This document shows positions 35,368 through 44,847 of a stretch of 64,000 nucleotides of DNA, in pieces. The notes beneath the pieces were generated by a model, which had not been told where the DNA came from, did no database searches, and saw only the letters and a program-made list of their open reading frames with translations. Each line of letters begins with the position of its first letter. The first letter of the stretch is position 1. The stretch covers positions 181,258 to 245,257 of the forward strand of contig CANMQI010000011.1 of NCBI GenBank assembly GCA_947499955.1, in the 5' to 3' direction. The position numbers and the translations under genes were made by a program. This stretch comes from an uncultured Granulosicoccus sp. (GTDB lineage Bacteria; Pseudomonadota; Gammaproteobacteria; Granulosicoccales; Granulosicoccaceae).

Positions 35368-36633
35368 ATGCCGCAGGAAAATCGACGTTCTCAGCTCTCC
35401 TGGGCATTCTATGACTGGGCGAACTCGGCCTTTGCCACGACGGTCATGGCAGGTTTCTTCCCCCTGTTCTTCAAGCAGTACTGGAGCGCAGGTACCGATC
35501 CGACCACCAGCACCTTCTGGCTGGGCCTGGGCAACTCCGGCGCCAGCTTCCTGATACTGCTGATGGCGCCGCTACTGGGTGCCATGGCTGATTCCTCCGG
35601 CAGACACAAACGATTGCTGGCCCTGTTCGCGGGCCTGGGCATCGTTGCCACCGCTGCCTTCTTCCTGGTGGACGAAGGCGCCTGGCCCTGGGCCATCAGC
35701 CTCTATGTCATCGCCATCATCGGCTTCTCGGGAGCCAATGTCTTCTACGACGCCATGCTGCCGCAGCTGACCGACAGCACGGATTTTCACCGGCTATCGG
35801 CACTGGGTTACTCGCTGGGATATCTGGGTGGAGGCCTGCTGTTTCTGGTCAACGTAACCATGACACTCAAACCGGCCTGGTTCGGCCTGGCAGATGCGGC
35901 TGCAGCCGTGCGATTCTCGTTTCTGAGTGTGGCGGTGTGGTGGCTGGTATTCTCCCTGCCCCTGCTGCTCGGGGTGCGTGAACAGGCGCCGACCTCCGGA
36001 CAGCGCCTGTCACTGGGGCAGGAGGTCCGCAAGCTGTTCAGCACCTTGCGTGACATGCGGCAGCAGCGCAATCTGTGGTTGTTCCTGTGGGCCTACTGGC
36101 TGTACATCGACGGCGTGGCCACCATCATCCGCATGGCCGTGGACTACGGCATTGCCATCGGCCTGCCCGCCAACAGTCTGATCGTGGCCCTGCTCATGGT
36201 GCAGTTCATCGGCTTTCCAGCTACCCTGCTGTTCGGTCGCATCGGCCAGCGCTACGGTGCGAAACGGGGCTTGTGGATCGGTTTGTGGGCCTATGTCATT
36301 GCCACCTTCTTCGCCACCTTCATGAGCAGTTCCCTCGAGTTCTACCTGTTGGCGGGTGCACTGGGCCTGGTACAGGGAGGCGTTCAATCACTCAGTCGCT
36401 CCCTGTTCGGCCAGCTGATTCCGGCTGATCGCGCCGGTGAATACTTCGGGTTTCTCAATATGCTGGGCAAGGCCGCCGCTGTACTCGGACCTCTCATGGT
36501 GGGTGTGGTTGCCGCCACGACGGGCAACTCTCGGCTTGGCTTGTTGTCTATACTCGTGCTCTTCCTGCTGGGCATGTGGTTTCTGCGCAAGGTGGATGAC
36601 TCCATCACGACGCCAGCGCCTTCCGCATCCTGA
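35368..36633 (+). CDS. UMF1/Atg22-like MFS transporter
   Basis: About 421 residues from ATG 35368, 12 TM helices. UMF1 family signature near the N-terminus: SWAFYDWANSAFATTVMAGFFP (cited in part), then GAMADSSGRHKR in loop 2-3 and ANVFYDAMLPQL. Second half carries LFGRIGQRYGAKRG and GAVQSLSRSLFGQLIP-like GGVQSLSRS. Eukaryotic relatives export amino acids from vacuoles; bacterial substrates are unknown. Confidence 0.9.
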   Translation: MPQENRRSQLSWAFYDWANSAFATTVMAGFFPLFFKQYWSAGTDPTTSTFWLGLGNSGASFLILLMAPLLGAMADSSGRHKRLLALFAGLGIVATAAFFLVDEGAWPWAISLYVIAIIGFSGANVFYDAMLPQLTDSTDFHRLSALGYSLGYLGGGLLFLVNVTMTLKPAWFGLADAAAAVRFSFLSVAVWWLVFSLPLLLGVREQAPTSGQRLSLGQEVRKLFSTLRDMRQQRNLWLFLWAYWLYIDGVATIIRMAVDYGIAIGLPANSLIVALLMVQFIGFPATLLFGRIGQRYGAKRGLWIGLWAYVIATFFATFMSSSLEFYLLAGALGLVQGGVQSLSRSLFGQLIPADRAGEYFGFLNMLGKAAAVLGPLMVGVVAATTGNSRLGLLSILVLFLLGMWFLRKVDDSITTPAPSAS

Positions 36634-36669
36634 AAGCAACATACCCCCGGACTTCACGCTGCACGCCCC

Positions 36670-37371
36670 ATGAAAACTCCTTTCGGCATATTGCTGCTGG
36701 TCGTCGCCTATTTTCTGCTGCTACCGGGCCTGACTCAACCCATGCTGAGTGTCTCCGGCACGGTGGAAAAAACCAAACTGGTCGAAGTCGGCAAGGAGCT
36801 GATCAAGGACAGTCCCAACACCCCATCCCTGGTCAACAATCTGGTGGATATGGTGGTGGAAGGTCTGGATGTGCGCGGTACCGTGGACGCCTTCGACAAG
36901 ACGCGCAGCATTCTGGAAACCGCCCGGGAATTGCAGGCCGGCGGTCATCTGCCGGTGGCCATTCTGATCGTGGTGTTCAGTGTCATCGTGCCATTGATCA
37001 AGGCCCTGCTGCTGCTGAGCATGTTGCTGCCCCTGAGTGTGTCGACACGCTCCGCCTTGCTGACGGTGAGCAATGCCATCAGCAAGTGGTCGATGGCCGA
37101 TGTCTTCGTGATTGCCATCTTCATTGCCTTCCTCGCTGGCAACGGCATGCAGGAGAGTCGCGGACTGGTCGATTTCGAAGCTACTCTGGGCGTCGGTTTC
37201 TGGTACTTCCTGTCCTATTGCCTGTTGTCGATTGTGGGTACACAGCTACTCAGCTCCGGACTCAAGGCGCGCTTTCGCCATGAGCAGCAGACTCGACCTG
37301 CAGCCATGGACATGGCCCCGGTTGGCGCGGACGCACACCCCTCCGCCGGTACGCCTGCCGACGCTTCCTGA
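36670..37371 (+). CDS. Paraquat-inducible protein A family membrane protein
   Basis: 233 residues with TMs near 5-23, 93-118, 120-145 and 175-195. The PqiA motif KWSMADVFVIAIFIAFLA is clear. In E. coli PqiA/LetA-type proteins act with MCE proteins in lipid movement between membranes; no MCE gene is next to it here. The periplasmic loop between TM1 and TM2 is longer than in tandem PqiA proteins and only one PqiA unit is present. Confidence 0.85.
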   Translation: MKTPFGILLLVVAYFLLLPGLTQPMLSVSGTVEKTKLVEVGKELIKDSPNTPSLVNNLVDMVVEGLDVRGTVDAFDKTRSILETARELQAGGHLPVAILIVVFSVIVPLIKALLLLSMLLPLSVSTRSALLTVSNAISKWSMADVFVIAIFIAFLAGNGMQESRGLVDFEATLGVGFWYFLSYCLLSIVGTQLLSSGLKARFRHEQQTRPAAMDMAPVGADAHPSAGTPADAS

Positions 37372-37380
37372 ACGTGATCC

Positions 37381-38292
37381 ATGATTGAACAGTTCTCCTT
37401 TGCCTTTGGCATCACCGGGCCCATTCTGCTGCTGCTGATGCTCGGTTGGGCCATTCGCCAGCTGGGCATGGTGGATGGCCATTTTGTCTCGCAGGCCAAT
37501 GCCGTCGTATTCAATCTGGCGCTGCCCGCCATGTTATTCCTGGCCATTGCAGAGCGCTCCTTCAATGAAGCTCTGGATATACGCCTGACCCTGATCGGGC
37601 TGATCGGCACTCTGATACTGATCGGCATCCTGCTGATTGCCGGACGCCTGTTGCCGCAAGACCAGCGCGGCGTCTTCGTGCAAGGCTCCTACCGTGGCAA
37701 TCTGGCCATACTGGGCGTCGCGCTGGCGGTTGCCACCTATGGTGAAGAAGTGCTACCCGTCGTGGCTTTGTATATCGCCGTGGTGACCACCGCCTACAAC
37801 ATCATCGCCGTGTGGGTGCTCAACTCCAGTGGCGTACTTCGTCAGATACTGAAGAACCCGATTCTGATCGGCATCATGGCAGGTGCCGTAGCCTCTGCGC
37901 TGAAGCTGCCGATCCCGGATCTGATTGTCGGCACAGGCAACTACCTGTCGAAAATGACCCTGCCACTGGCTCTGCTGTGCATCGGCGCAACGCTGGAATT
38001 CAGCAGCCTGCTGGGACACAGTCGCGCCATTCTGCTGGCCGTGTTCTTCAAGCTGATCATATCCCCCTTGCTGCTGGTGGGCATGGGTATCGCCTTTGAA
38101 CTGGACAATCTGCAGCTGGGTATCCTGTTCTTTCTGGCAGCTTCACCCACAGCCACGGCCAGTTATATCATGGCGCGCCAGATGACCCGACACGGTGCAC
38201 TGGCCGCGGAGATCGTGGCCGTCACGACCGCCCTGGGGGTTGTCAGTTATACCGCCGGAATTGCCTTGCTTCGTGGTGCGGGCTTGATATAG
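37381..38292 (+). CDS. AEC family (auxin efflux carrier-like) transporter
   Basis: 303 residues, ten TMs. N-terminal ITGPILLLLMLGWAIRQLGM, FNLALPAMLFLAIAER, then the central GSYRGNLAILGVALAVATYGEE loop and C-terminal SPTATASYIMARQMTRHGALAAEIVAVTT (cited in part). The N-x-A-x-x-G and P-T-A-x-x-x-Y motifs are family hallmarks. Usually exports dicarboxylates or amino acids; ten bases after the PqiA-like gene. Confidence 0.9.
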   Translation: MIEQFSFAFGITGPILLLLMLGWAIRQLGMVDGHFVSQANAVVFNLALPAMLFLAIAERSFNEALDIRLTLIGLIGTLILIGILLIAGRLLPQDQRGVFVQGSYRGNLAILGVALAVATYGEEVLPVVALYIAVVTTAYNIIAVWVLNSSGVLRQILKNPILIGIMAGAVASALKLPIPDLIVGTGNYLSKMTLPLALLCIGATLEFSSLLGHSRAILLAVFFKLIISPLLLVGMGIAFELDNLQLGILFFLAASPTATASYIMARQMTRHGALAAEIVAVTTALGVVSYTAGIALLRGAGLI

Positions 38293-38332
38293 TCAGTCAC
38301 CACGTTTCGACGAGCAACCCACGCAAGAGCTC

Positions 38333-38956
38333 ATGATTGCCATCACCGATATTGCCGCCTATGCGCTGGCACTGGGTATAGCAGCTGTCATACCAGGACC
38401 GGGCATTACTGCACTGGTGGCACGCAGTGTCGGCAGTGGTACTCGAGCAGGCTTTGCCATGCTGGCAGGTATCACGCTGGGCGACCTGTTGTATCTGTCG
38501 TTTGCCGTTTTCGGACTGGCGCTGATTGCACAGAGCTTCAATGCCCTGTTCATCGTGATCCGCTGGGCCTCGATTGCCTATCTGCTGTATCTGGCCTGGC
38601 AGTTCTGGCATGCAGGGCGCCATGAGCTGAATACCGGTGACATTCGCGGCAAGGATCTCGGCGCGGCCCTGATGTCTGGTCTGGCCATCACGCTGGGCAA
38701 CCCGAAGACCATCGCCTTCTATCTGGCACTACTGCCACTGGTACTGGATCTGAACAGCATCACGCTGTTCAACTGGGCAGCCGTGCTGGTTCCCGTGACC
38801 GTTGCCGTACTGCTGGTCGTCGGCTCAGCCTACATACTGGGGGCCATGGCGGTACGACGTGTTCTTGCCGGTGCCACCGCGCAACGTCACTTGCATCGCA
38901 GTGCCGCCGTAGCCATGGCAGGCGCCGCCGGCAGCATGATCCTGCGAGAACTCTAG
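38333..38956 (+). CDS. LysE/RhtB family exporter
   Basis: 207 residues, six TMs. Family start AVIPGPGITALVARSVGSGTRAG with the P-G-P motif, then AGITLGDLLYLSFAVFGL and LLYLAWQFWHAG, and the repeat-2 motif GLAITLGNPKTIAFYLALLP. Exports amino acids or related metabolites. Convergent with the lipoprotein gene. Confidence 0.92.
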   Translation: MIAITDIAAYALALGIAAVIPGPGITALVARSVGSGTRAGFAMLAGITLGDLLYLSFAVFGLALIAQSFNALFIVIRWASIAYLLYLAWQFWHAGRHELNTGDIRGKDLGAALMSGLAITLGNPKTIAFYLALLPLVLDLNSITLFNWAAVLVPVTVAVLLVVGSAYILGAMAVRRVLAGATAQRHLHRSAAVAMAGAAGSMILREL

Positions 38957-38972
38957 AGCGGCAACGGGATCG

Positions 38973-39380
38973 TTACCGAGCAGCGCTACCCGCGAAAGTG
39001 AACAGGGTGCGTGACCAGGCAGACTTGCCCGCCATGTTCGATGCGCGGACACGCCAGGCATGCCGATCGCTTTCCGGCAGTGACAGGTACAGATTGATAC
39101 TGCAACGCTCGCCCGTACAGATATCAGCTGCAGGCAATCCCGTCTTCATGTAACGCGCGATATCGCTGGTCTCCGCATTGAACACATGGAAGTCGTAGTT
39201 CTCGGCGTCATCCGACCTGCGCCAGGAGAATTCCACCGGTTCAGCCGCCTGCAGGGTTGCACCGACCTCCGGTGTCATGGCCTGTGGCATGCTTGGCGGG
39301 TACTCGTAGTATGGCGTGGTTGCACAGGCACTCAGGAATGCAAGCAAGCCTGCAGAGATCATACGCAACGCAGCTCTCAT
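38973..39380 (-). CDS. Small lipoprotein with fibronectin III-like fold
   Basis: About 135 residues from ATG 39380, chosen because the signal peptide then starts normally (ISAGLLAFLSAC, lipobox L-S-A-C, Cys19); ATGs at 39419 and 39437 also fit. The mature part has EFSWRRSDDAENYDFHVF and HAWRVRASNMAGKSAWSRTL, beta-strand patterns of a fibronectin III-like domain with a D-x-C-x3-x-C pair between. Role unknown. It resembles in design the lipoprotein at the left edge. Confidence 0.7.
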   Translation of the reverse strand: MRAALRMISAGLLAFLSACATTPYYEYPPSMPQAMTPEVGATLQAAEPVEFSWRRSDDAENYDFHVFNAETSDIARYMKTGLPAADICTGERCSINLYLSLPESDRHAWRVRASNMAGKSAWSRTLFTFAGSAAR

Positions 39381-39712
39381 CGACAGCCAATGCCGAGCGT
39401 GCAGTAACAGGTGTGCCATGACTGACAAGTCTTTCATTGAGGTCCGGTAAGGGATAGTGGTCTGAACAACTTCGACCCCGATTCTAGCGCAGCACATTCA
39501 CCGATAACCACGAACAATGCAATGAATCGCAAACCTCTGCGAAGCGGCACACGATAGTGTCAGAGATGCCAGCCAGAGCCACTCGATCGACGCAGGGTTG
39601 CACCGCTTACAAGCGTTGAAGATTGCCTGCCTGCCACTGAAATCGGGTCATCAAGCAGGCAGCAGTACCGTGGTATCGACCTGCAGGGTGGCAAGTCTCG
39701 ATGCCATAGCCT
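39381..39712. other. Intergenic region
   Basis: 330 bases between two minus-strand genes. It must contain the lipoprotein promoter. I see no protein-like frame, repeat or clear promoter pair. Confidence 0.35.
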
Positions 39713-40150
39713 TCAGCGAATTTCCTGAAGGCGATTCTGGAATTCTGCCACTTTCTGCGGACTCAGGGAATTGAGTGGCAGTTCACGCAGGGCATCGCGC
39801 ATGATGCCCCTGGCATCGCTCAGCAACTCCAGCCCGACGGGTGTCATGATCGCTCGACTCTGCCGGGCATCGCGCTCTCCCTTTTCCGTGATGACGCAGC
39901 CGATTTTCTCCAGCGGCTTCAAGGCGCGGGTAACTGCCGATGCCGACAAGCCAACCTTTTCAGCCAGAACAACGCGTGGCAGACCCTCTGTCGACGCCTC
40001 GGCGAGGGTGGCCAGCAAACGGTATTCGCTGTAGCTGACGCCGCGCGTGCACGACAACATTCGATCGAGCCTGCGTTCGAGTCGAGCCGCCGTCTCGAGC
40101 AACCCGGTGATGGTCGGCTCTGTGTGTGCGGGTACGTTTTCATTGTTCAT
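39713..40150 (-). CDS. MarR-family transcriptional regulator
   Basis: 145 residues. Winged helix with EYRLLATLAEA, RVVLAEKVGLSASAVTRALKPLEKIG (cited in part) and wing EKGERDARQSRAIMTPVG. Divergent from a LysE-type exporter. Palindromic ATGCTT-type sites lie over its own start and the exporter promoter, so autorepression and exporter control are likely. Confidence 0.92.
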   Translation of the reverse strand: MNNENVPAHTEPTITGLLETAARLERRLDRMLSCTRGVSYSEYRLLATLAEASTEGLPRVVLAEKVGLSASAVTRALKPLEKIGCVITEKGERDARQSRAIMTPVGLELLSDARGIMRDALRELPLNSLSPQKVAEFQNRLQEIR

Positions 40151-40193
40151 GCTTGCATGATACTTGAGTGCTCATGCTTATAGCAAGCATAAT
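40149..40193. promoter_or_regulatory. MarR operator and exporter promoter candidates
   Basis: Two related palindromes: ATGCTTGCAT at 40149-40158 over the MarR start, and ATGCTT-ATAGC-AAGCAT at 40174-40190. A plus-strand promoter TTGAGT (40164-40169) / CATAAT (40188-40193) with 18-base spacing straddles the second site. Confidence 0.55.
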
Positions 40194-40323
40194 GCTGAAC
40201 CAGTACGACACCGGTCTACTACAATTTCGCAACAGGGCTTATAGTGCTCAAGCCAACGACAGTAATCGCCACCAGTGCATTGCTGCCCGCCTCCCCACCT
40301 GAAAATCGATAGCGACTGACACC

Positions 40324-40911
40324 ATGGGCGTATTCCTGACCGCCGTTTTCTTCATGCTGATCACACCGGGACCCGGTGTTCTGTCAACCGCAGGGGTCGG
40401 CTCGTCCTTCGGCTCTGCTGCCGGTTATCGCTATCTGAGCGGCCTGTTCATTGGTACCAATCTGGTCGCCTTGACGGTGGTGACCGGGCTGGCTGGCCTG
40501 ATTCTGGCGCAGCCCACCTTGCGCACGATTCTGATGTATGCCTCCGTCGCCTATCTGTGCTACCTCGCGCTGCGCATCGCCCTGGCCGGATCGAAGATCC
40601 AATTCATCGAAAGCGCCCGGGCGCCGGGTATTCGCGATGCCTTGCTGTTGCAGGCCATCAACCCGAAAGCCTATGTCGTCAACACCGCCCTGTTCACCAG
40701 TTTCCCGTTTGCCGGCATGGCCATCTGGCAGGAGATCGCCTGGAAATTCCTGCTCATCAATCTTGTCTGGGTGCCTATCCACTTGCTCTGGCTGGCTGCC
40801 GGAATCACCCTTCAACGGCTCGACCTGCCCGCCCGCTGGCACCGCATCATCAATAGTCTGATGGCACTCTCTTTGCTCATGGTGGTGGGGCTGGCCCTCA
40901 CCATGAATTAA
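40324..40911 (+). CDS. LysE family exporter
   Basis: 195 residues, six TMs. Start MLITPGPGVLSTAG carries the P-G-P motif, then GSAAGYRYLSGLFIGTNLVALTV and YLCYLALRIALAG, and repeat-2 LLQAINPKAYVVNTALFTSF with the N-P-K motif. The likely regulator is the divergent MarR protein. Its stop overlaps the NUDIX start by one base (TAATG). Confidence 0.9.
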   Translation: MGVFLTAVFFMLITPGPGVLSTAGVGSSFGSAAGYRYLSGLFIGTNLVALTVVTGLAGLILAQPTLRTILMYASVAYLCYLALRIALAGSKIQFIESARAPGIRDALLLQAINPKAYVVNTALFTSFPFAGMAIWQEIAWKFLLINLVWVPIHLLWLAAGITLQRLDLPARWHRIINSLMALSLLMVVGLALTMN

Positions 40912-41522
40912 TGGCTCGATCGGAAAACCCGCGCATCAACGGACACCATTTCAACGTGACGACTTCATGCAGCAACGACTGGCAGACCCTCTCGGTTGAA
41001 GAGGTCTATGACAATCCGTGGATCACACTCACGCATCGGCGTGTCATCGCCCCCACCGGCAAGACCGGCATCTACGGCAAGGTACATTTCAAGACCACCG
41101 CCATTGGCGTGGTTCCCATCGATGCTGAAGGCTACACCTGGCTGGTGGGTCAGTACCGCTATGCTCTTGATCAGTACCATTGGGAGATCCCTGAAGGGGG
41201 TGCACCCCACGGCGAATCTGCACTGGCAGCCGCCCAACGTGAACTGCGCGAGGAGACCGGTATCAGTGCCCGTCGCTGGACCAGCCTGTTACAACTGCAT
41301 ACCTCCAATTCGGTAACCGATGAGCTGGCCCATACCTTCGTCGCTCAGGACCTGAGTTTCGGGGACACCGAACCGGATGACACGGAAGTGCTGCAACTGA
41401 TGCGCCTGCCACTGGGGGAGGCCATCAACATGGCCATGGATGGGACCATCACGGACAGCCTGGCGCTGGCCTCACTATTGAAGGTACGGCTGTTGCTGGA
41501 CCGCGGGCAGTTGATAATCTGA
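40911..41522 (+). CDS. NUDIX hydrolase (ADP-ribose pyrophosphatase-like)
   Basis: 203 residues. Complete Nudix box G-x5-E-x7-R-E-L-R-E-E-T-G-I in the segment from GGAPHGES to EETGI. Flanking VVPIDAEGYTWLVGQYRYALDQYHWEIPEGG (cited in part) fits the ADPRase group. Hydrolyses nucleoside diphosphates linked to another moiety. Translationally coupled to the exporter gene. Ends four bases before the convergent aminotransferase gene. Confidence 0.9.
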   Translation: MARSENPRINGHHFNVTTSCSNDWQTLSVEEVYDNPWITLTHRRVIAPTGKTGIYGKVHFKTTAIGVVPIDAEGYTWLVGQYRYALDQYHWEIPEGGAPHGESALAAAQRELREETGISARRWTSLLQLHTSNSVTDELAHTFVAQDLSFGDTEPDDTEVLQLMRLPLGEAINMAMDGTITDSLALASLLKVRLLLDRGQLII

Positions 41523-41526
41523 CGAA

Positions 41527-42795
41527 TCAGCCAAGGATATCGTCAAGGGCTGCCAACAGCTGCTGCATGTCCTCTTCATCCGTGAAATAACCGGGCGACA
41601 GACGGATTGTCCCACCGCCATCGACCGTCTTCGCGTCGACATGCACCAATGGAGCACACTGCAAGCCTGCGCGCGCGCAGATCTGATGATCGGCATCCAG
41701 CTGGTCTGCCACGCGTTCGGTCGACAGGCCATCAACGGTGAAACTGATCGTGGCGACACGGGCATCGGCGCGAGCATCGGCCAGGATATTCACGGCCTTG
41801 AACTCGCGCAACTTCGCCTCGATACGAGCAAGATGAGCGAGCTCGACCTGGTGAACATGCTGCATGGCAAGTCGACAGAGCGTGCCGTGATCAAGAGCTT
41901 GATCAGCCTCATCTGCAGTCGCCTCCGATAGCGCCTCACCGGATAGGGACTCCGCCAGGGCGGCCTCATGTTGTTGCTGACCCAGCTCTCTGAACCACAA
42001 TTGCGCAGCGTGCAAGCCGGCGATACCCGGCAGCGATACCGTGCCGGCTTCCAGATGATAAGGGTAGGCATCGGGCTGGTAGTCCGACAGAGAGTCGACC
42101 CCTGTACCACCAAACCGCTGGGGTGCCAGATCAACCGATTCCGCGACAATCATGCCACCGATACCCATCGGACCAAACAGTCCCTTGTGTCCGGGAAAGG
42201 TCAGCACACTGATACCGAGATCGTCCATATCGATCGGAAGAACACCGGCCGTCTGCGCTGCATCCACGATCAGATGAACACCGGCATTCCGCGCAATGGC
42301 CGCAACTGCTGCCAGATCCTGAACGCATCCGATGACATTGGATGCGTGGTTGAGCACGATGGCCCGCGTGTCCGGTCGCAATGCCGCCTTGATGTCCTGT
42401 GGATCGATATAACCATCTGCCTGTGCAGCAACCCGGGTCACCGCGAGCCGAGCGTCCCGCTCGAGATGATTCGCAGTTCGCAGCACGGCGTTGTGCTCCA
42501 GACGCGTGGTAATCAGATGATCACCAGGCGAGACAAGTCCACCGATACTCATGTTGAGCGCATCGGTTCCGTTCAGGGTGAAGATGACTCGATTGGCGGA
42601 CCCACTGAAACCGAAAAAACCGGCCAGCATACGCCGGGTGGCCGTGATCATCTGCTCGGCCTCCACCGCGAGCAGGCTGCCACTACGCCCCGGATTCACG
42701 CCGTGTGAACGGAAGAAGCTGTCCATGAACCTGTAGACCGGCTCAGGCTTGGGCCAGGTGGTCGCCGCGTTGTCGAAGTAGGCGTTGTCTTTCAT
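41527..42795 (-). CDS. Class V aminotransferase / cysteine desulfurase-like PLP enzyme
   Basis: About 422 residues from ATG 42795 (ATG 42816 adds seven). The fold type I core has YFDNAATTWPKPEPVY, TLNGTDALNMSIGGLV, RLEHNAVLRT, NHASNVIG, VDAAQTAG and the PLP lysine in FPGHKGLFGP (Lys211 counted from 42816). The C-terminal TISFTVDGLSTERVADQL and RAGLQCAPLVH parts hold the cysteine expected at the active-site loop of SufS/CsdA-type desulfurases. No isc/suf genes are near, so it may be a selenocysteine lyase-like or catabolic enzyme instead. Confidence 0.85.
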   Translation of the reverse strand: MKDNAYFDNAATTWPKPEPVYRFMDSFFRSHGVNPGRSGSLLAVEAEQMITATRRMLAGFFGFSGSANRVIFTLNGTDALNMSIGGLVSPGDHLITTRLEHNAVLRTANHLERDARLAVTRVAAQADGYIDPQDIKAALRPDTRAIVLNHASNVIGCVQDLAAVAAIARNAGVHLIVDAAQTAGVLPIDMDDLGISVLTFPGHKGLFGPMGIGGMIVAESVDLAPQRFGGTGVDSLSDYQPDAYPYHLEAGTVSLPGIAGLHAAQLWFRELGQQQHEAALAESLSGEALSEATADEADQALDHGTLCRLAMQHVHQVELAHLARIEAKLREFKAVNILADARADARVATISFTVDGLSTERVADQLDADHQICARAGLQCAPLVHVDAKTVDGGGTIRLSPGYFTDEEDMQQLLAALDDILG

Positions 42796-42885
42796 GGCCT
42801 CAGGCTCGTGTTGCATGATGACGCTGCTGCGTCATGGATCTGACCGATTCTGGCCCTCCGGGGTCAGGCTTGAAGAATCTAATCA

Positions 42886-44688
42886 CTACTTGTCTTCATC
42901 AGGATCGAACTCTTCCCACTCTCCTGACAGATCGAGCTTCTTGTCGTAACGATCGACATCCAGCATGTCCTCATGCTCCGTGACAGCATCGTCAAGCGGC
43001 GCATCACCCTCGTCCCTGAACGCTGTCGCAGCATCCGGCTCCGGGGCCTGCAAGTCGCCAAGATCGATGTCCGCACTCATCGACTCATCGGCACTCGTAT
43101 CCGTGTCGTCCAACTGGCCCAGATCGATATCGGTTTCATCCAGAGACAGCGTATCCACTTCAGAGCCGTCGAATTCCACCGTGCTGCTGTGTTCATCGGC
43201 CGTGTCTGAATCGGCCACCACGGTGTCCGGCTTGTCCGAAGCACCATCGTAGCTCATCAGAGCGGCAGCACCGGCGGCTCCGGCAGCACCCGCAACTACC
43301 GGGCGTCGCGCATTTTTCAATTCGTGCGGCAGCGGTCCAAGCCAGGGCTTGCCAGGCACGCGGCCGTAGGAGCGCGCGCCAGTACCGCCCAAGCCTGAGG
43401 CGGCTGAGCCCTCAGACTCGCCGGGGGACGTATCGGTCGACACCAGATTGATCTGGCGCAGCATGCTGATGGGCAAGGCCAGGAAAAATATCCAGAACAG
43501 CTCCCGAGTCACCAGAAAACGTGCTTCGGAATAGTTGCTCACCAGATAGGCCGTCACGAACCCCAGTACGAACAGCACCCCCACTTGCTGTCGCTCGTAT
43601 TGGCAGTAGAAGATCTCTATCAGCTGCTGCGCCACCATCAACAGGGCGATGACAGCCAGCGGCATTCCCACCTCCGAGGCCACCTGCAGCAACCCATTGT
43701 GTGCGTGATAGACCACCCAGGTGAAATCGGTAAGACTCTGCTGGATCCAGATGGTCGCATCGGTCGGGAACCACAGCGACCCATAACCCACCCCGGTCAG
43801 AGGGCGTTCGAGAATCAATACCCAGACCTGTCTCCAGACCTCACCGCGTCCGGTCAGATCACCGGTGCGCCCGACCAGCTCGGCAGTGTCGATATTGGCG
43901 ATGGCCATACCGATGACAGCCGTGAACAGAATGGCCACAATGGCCATGCGAATGAAGCCGAGCTGAAAACGACCGGCAATGAAGAAATACAGGGACAGTG
44001 CTCCGGCAATGAGCAGCGCCAGCAACGAGGTGGCGGACTGGCTGAAGGCCAGGGCTCCCAGGCACAGGCCTGCCATCAGAAAACACAGCAGTTTGCGATA
44101 GGGTGTCTGCGTGGAATCACTGAGCGTGACGTAGAGCAAGACACCGACTGCAGCCCAGAACCCCAGATCGTTCTTGGAGTTGAACAGACCACGCCAGACC
44201 TGCGTGCCCTCGTAACTCTGGATCCCCAGGTCGGGCAAGGCGATGGCCGCACCGATACTGGCGATCATTGCCAGCGCCAGAATGACGGCGAACACCCGCA
44301 GCGTTGTCAGCAAGGGGACCGAGAACCCGATGAACACCGCAATGAGCGTACTGCCCAGCAGGTGCACGGTCCGCTCGGCGGAGACCTTGGCGTCAATGGA
44401 CCAGGAGACCGACAGGATCGTACCCAGCATCAGCAGCACCAGCAGAATGCGATAGCGCACCAGCCAGGAAATCCAGTTGATACCGTGGGTGAACATCAGA
44501 CCGCCGAGCGCCGAGACGTACAACAGCATCCACAGCGGTGTCAGCACTTTTTCGAAGGGACCGCCTGCGTAGGCTGCCAGTGATGGCACCACCCCCGTAC
44601 CCAGCAGAATGGTCAGCACCAGTACGCACAGGGCAAAGATGGATCCGCGCGAAGGCGCGCTACGCTGCGTATACGTTGCTACACGCAT
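42886..44688 (-). CDS. O-antigen ligase/polymerase-like membrane protein with long acidic tail
   Basis: About 600 residues from ATG 44688; the in-frame TTG at 44703 is unlikely. Roughly 12 TMs, with the Wzy_C domain near the middle (RGEVWRQVWVLILERPLTGVGYGSLWF in part, then YHAHNGLLQVASEVG), which carries the His of ligases/polymerases. After the last helix a 188-residue tail starts near residue 413: Gly/Ser, a basic patch, an Ala-rich hydrophobic stretch VVAGAAGAAGAAALM, then a very acidic region with repeats of D-I-D-L-G-x-L. This tail is unusual for the family. Confidence 0.82.
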   Translation of the reverse strand: MRVATYTQRSAPSRGSIFALCVLVLTILLGTGVVPSLAAYAGGPFEKVLTPLWMLLYVSALGGLMFTHGINWISWLVRYRILLVLLMLGTILSVSWSIDAKVSAERTVHLLGSTLIAVFIGFSVPLLTTLRVFAVILALAMIASIGAAIALPDLGIQSYEGTQVWRGLFNSKNDLGFWAAVGVLLYVTLSDSTQTPYRKLLCFLMAGLCLGALAFSQSATSLLALLIAGALSLYFFIAGRFQLGFIRMAIVAILFTAVIGMAIANIDTAELVGRTGDLTGRGEVWRQVWVLILERPLTGVGYGSLWFPTDATIWIQQSLTDFTWVVYHAHNGLLQVASEVGMPLAVIALLMVAQQLIEIFYCQYERQQVGVLFVLGFVTAYLVSNYSEARFLVTRELFWIFFLALPISMLRQINLVSTDTSPGESEGSAASGLGGTGARSYGRVPGKPWLGPLPHELKNARRPVVAGAAGAAGAAALMSYDGASDKPDTVVADSDTADEHSSTVEFDGSEVDTLSLDETDIDLGQLDDTDTSADESMSADIDLGDLQAPEPDAATAFRDEGDAPLDDAVTEHEDMLDVDRYDKKLDLSGEWEEFDPDEDK

Positions 44689-44847
44689 ACCACACCAACG
44701 CAATGATTCATCATGCCTCGATCACCCCACTTATTCATGACGCAATGATAGCCTTTGCGCTGCCTGACTGCTTGCTCCTGCAGAACCTCAACGAGATCGG
44801 GGTCTCATACACACCGGCCAAGCTGAGCGTTCAGTCACGAACGCAAT

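Noticed and set aside
41968..42708. 246-codon frame antisense to the class V aminotransferase
   Set aside because: Shadow frame with no domain signal; the minus-strand gene has all PLP-enzyme motifs.
43585..44583. 332-codon frame antisense to the O-antigen ligase-like gene
   Set aside because: Gln/His/Arg-rich shadow of a high-GC membrane gene.
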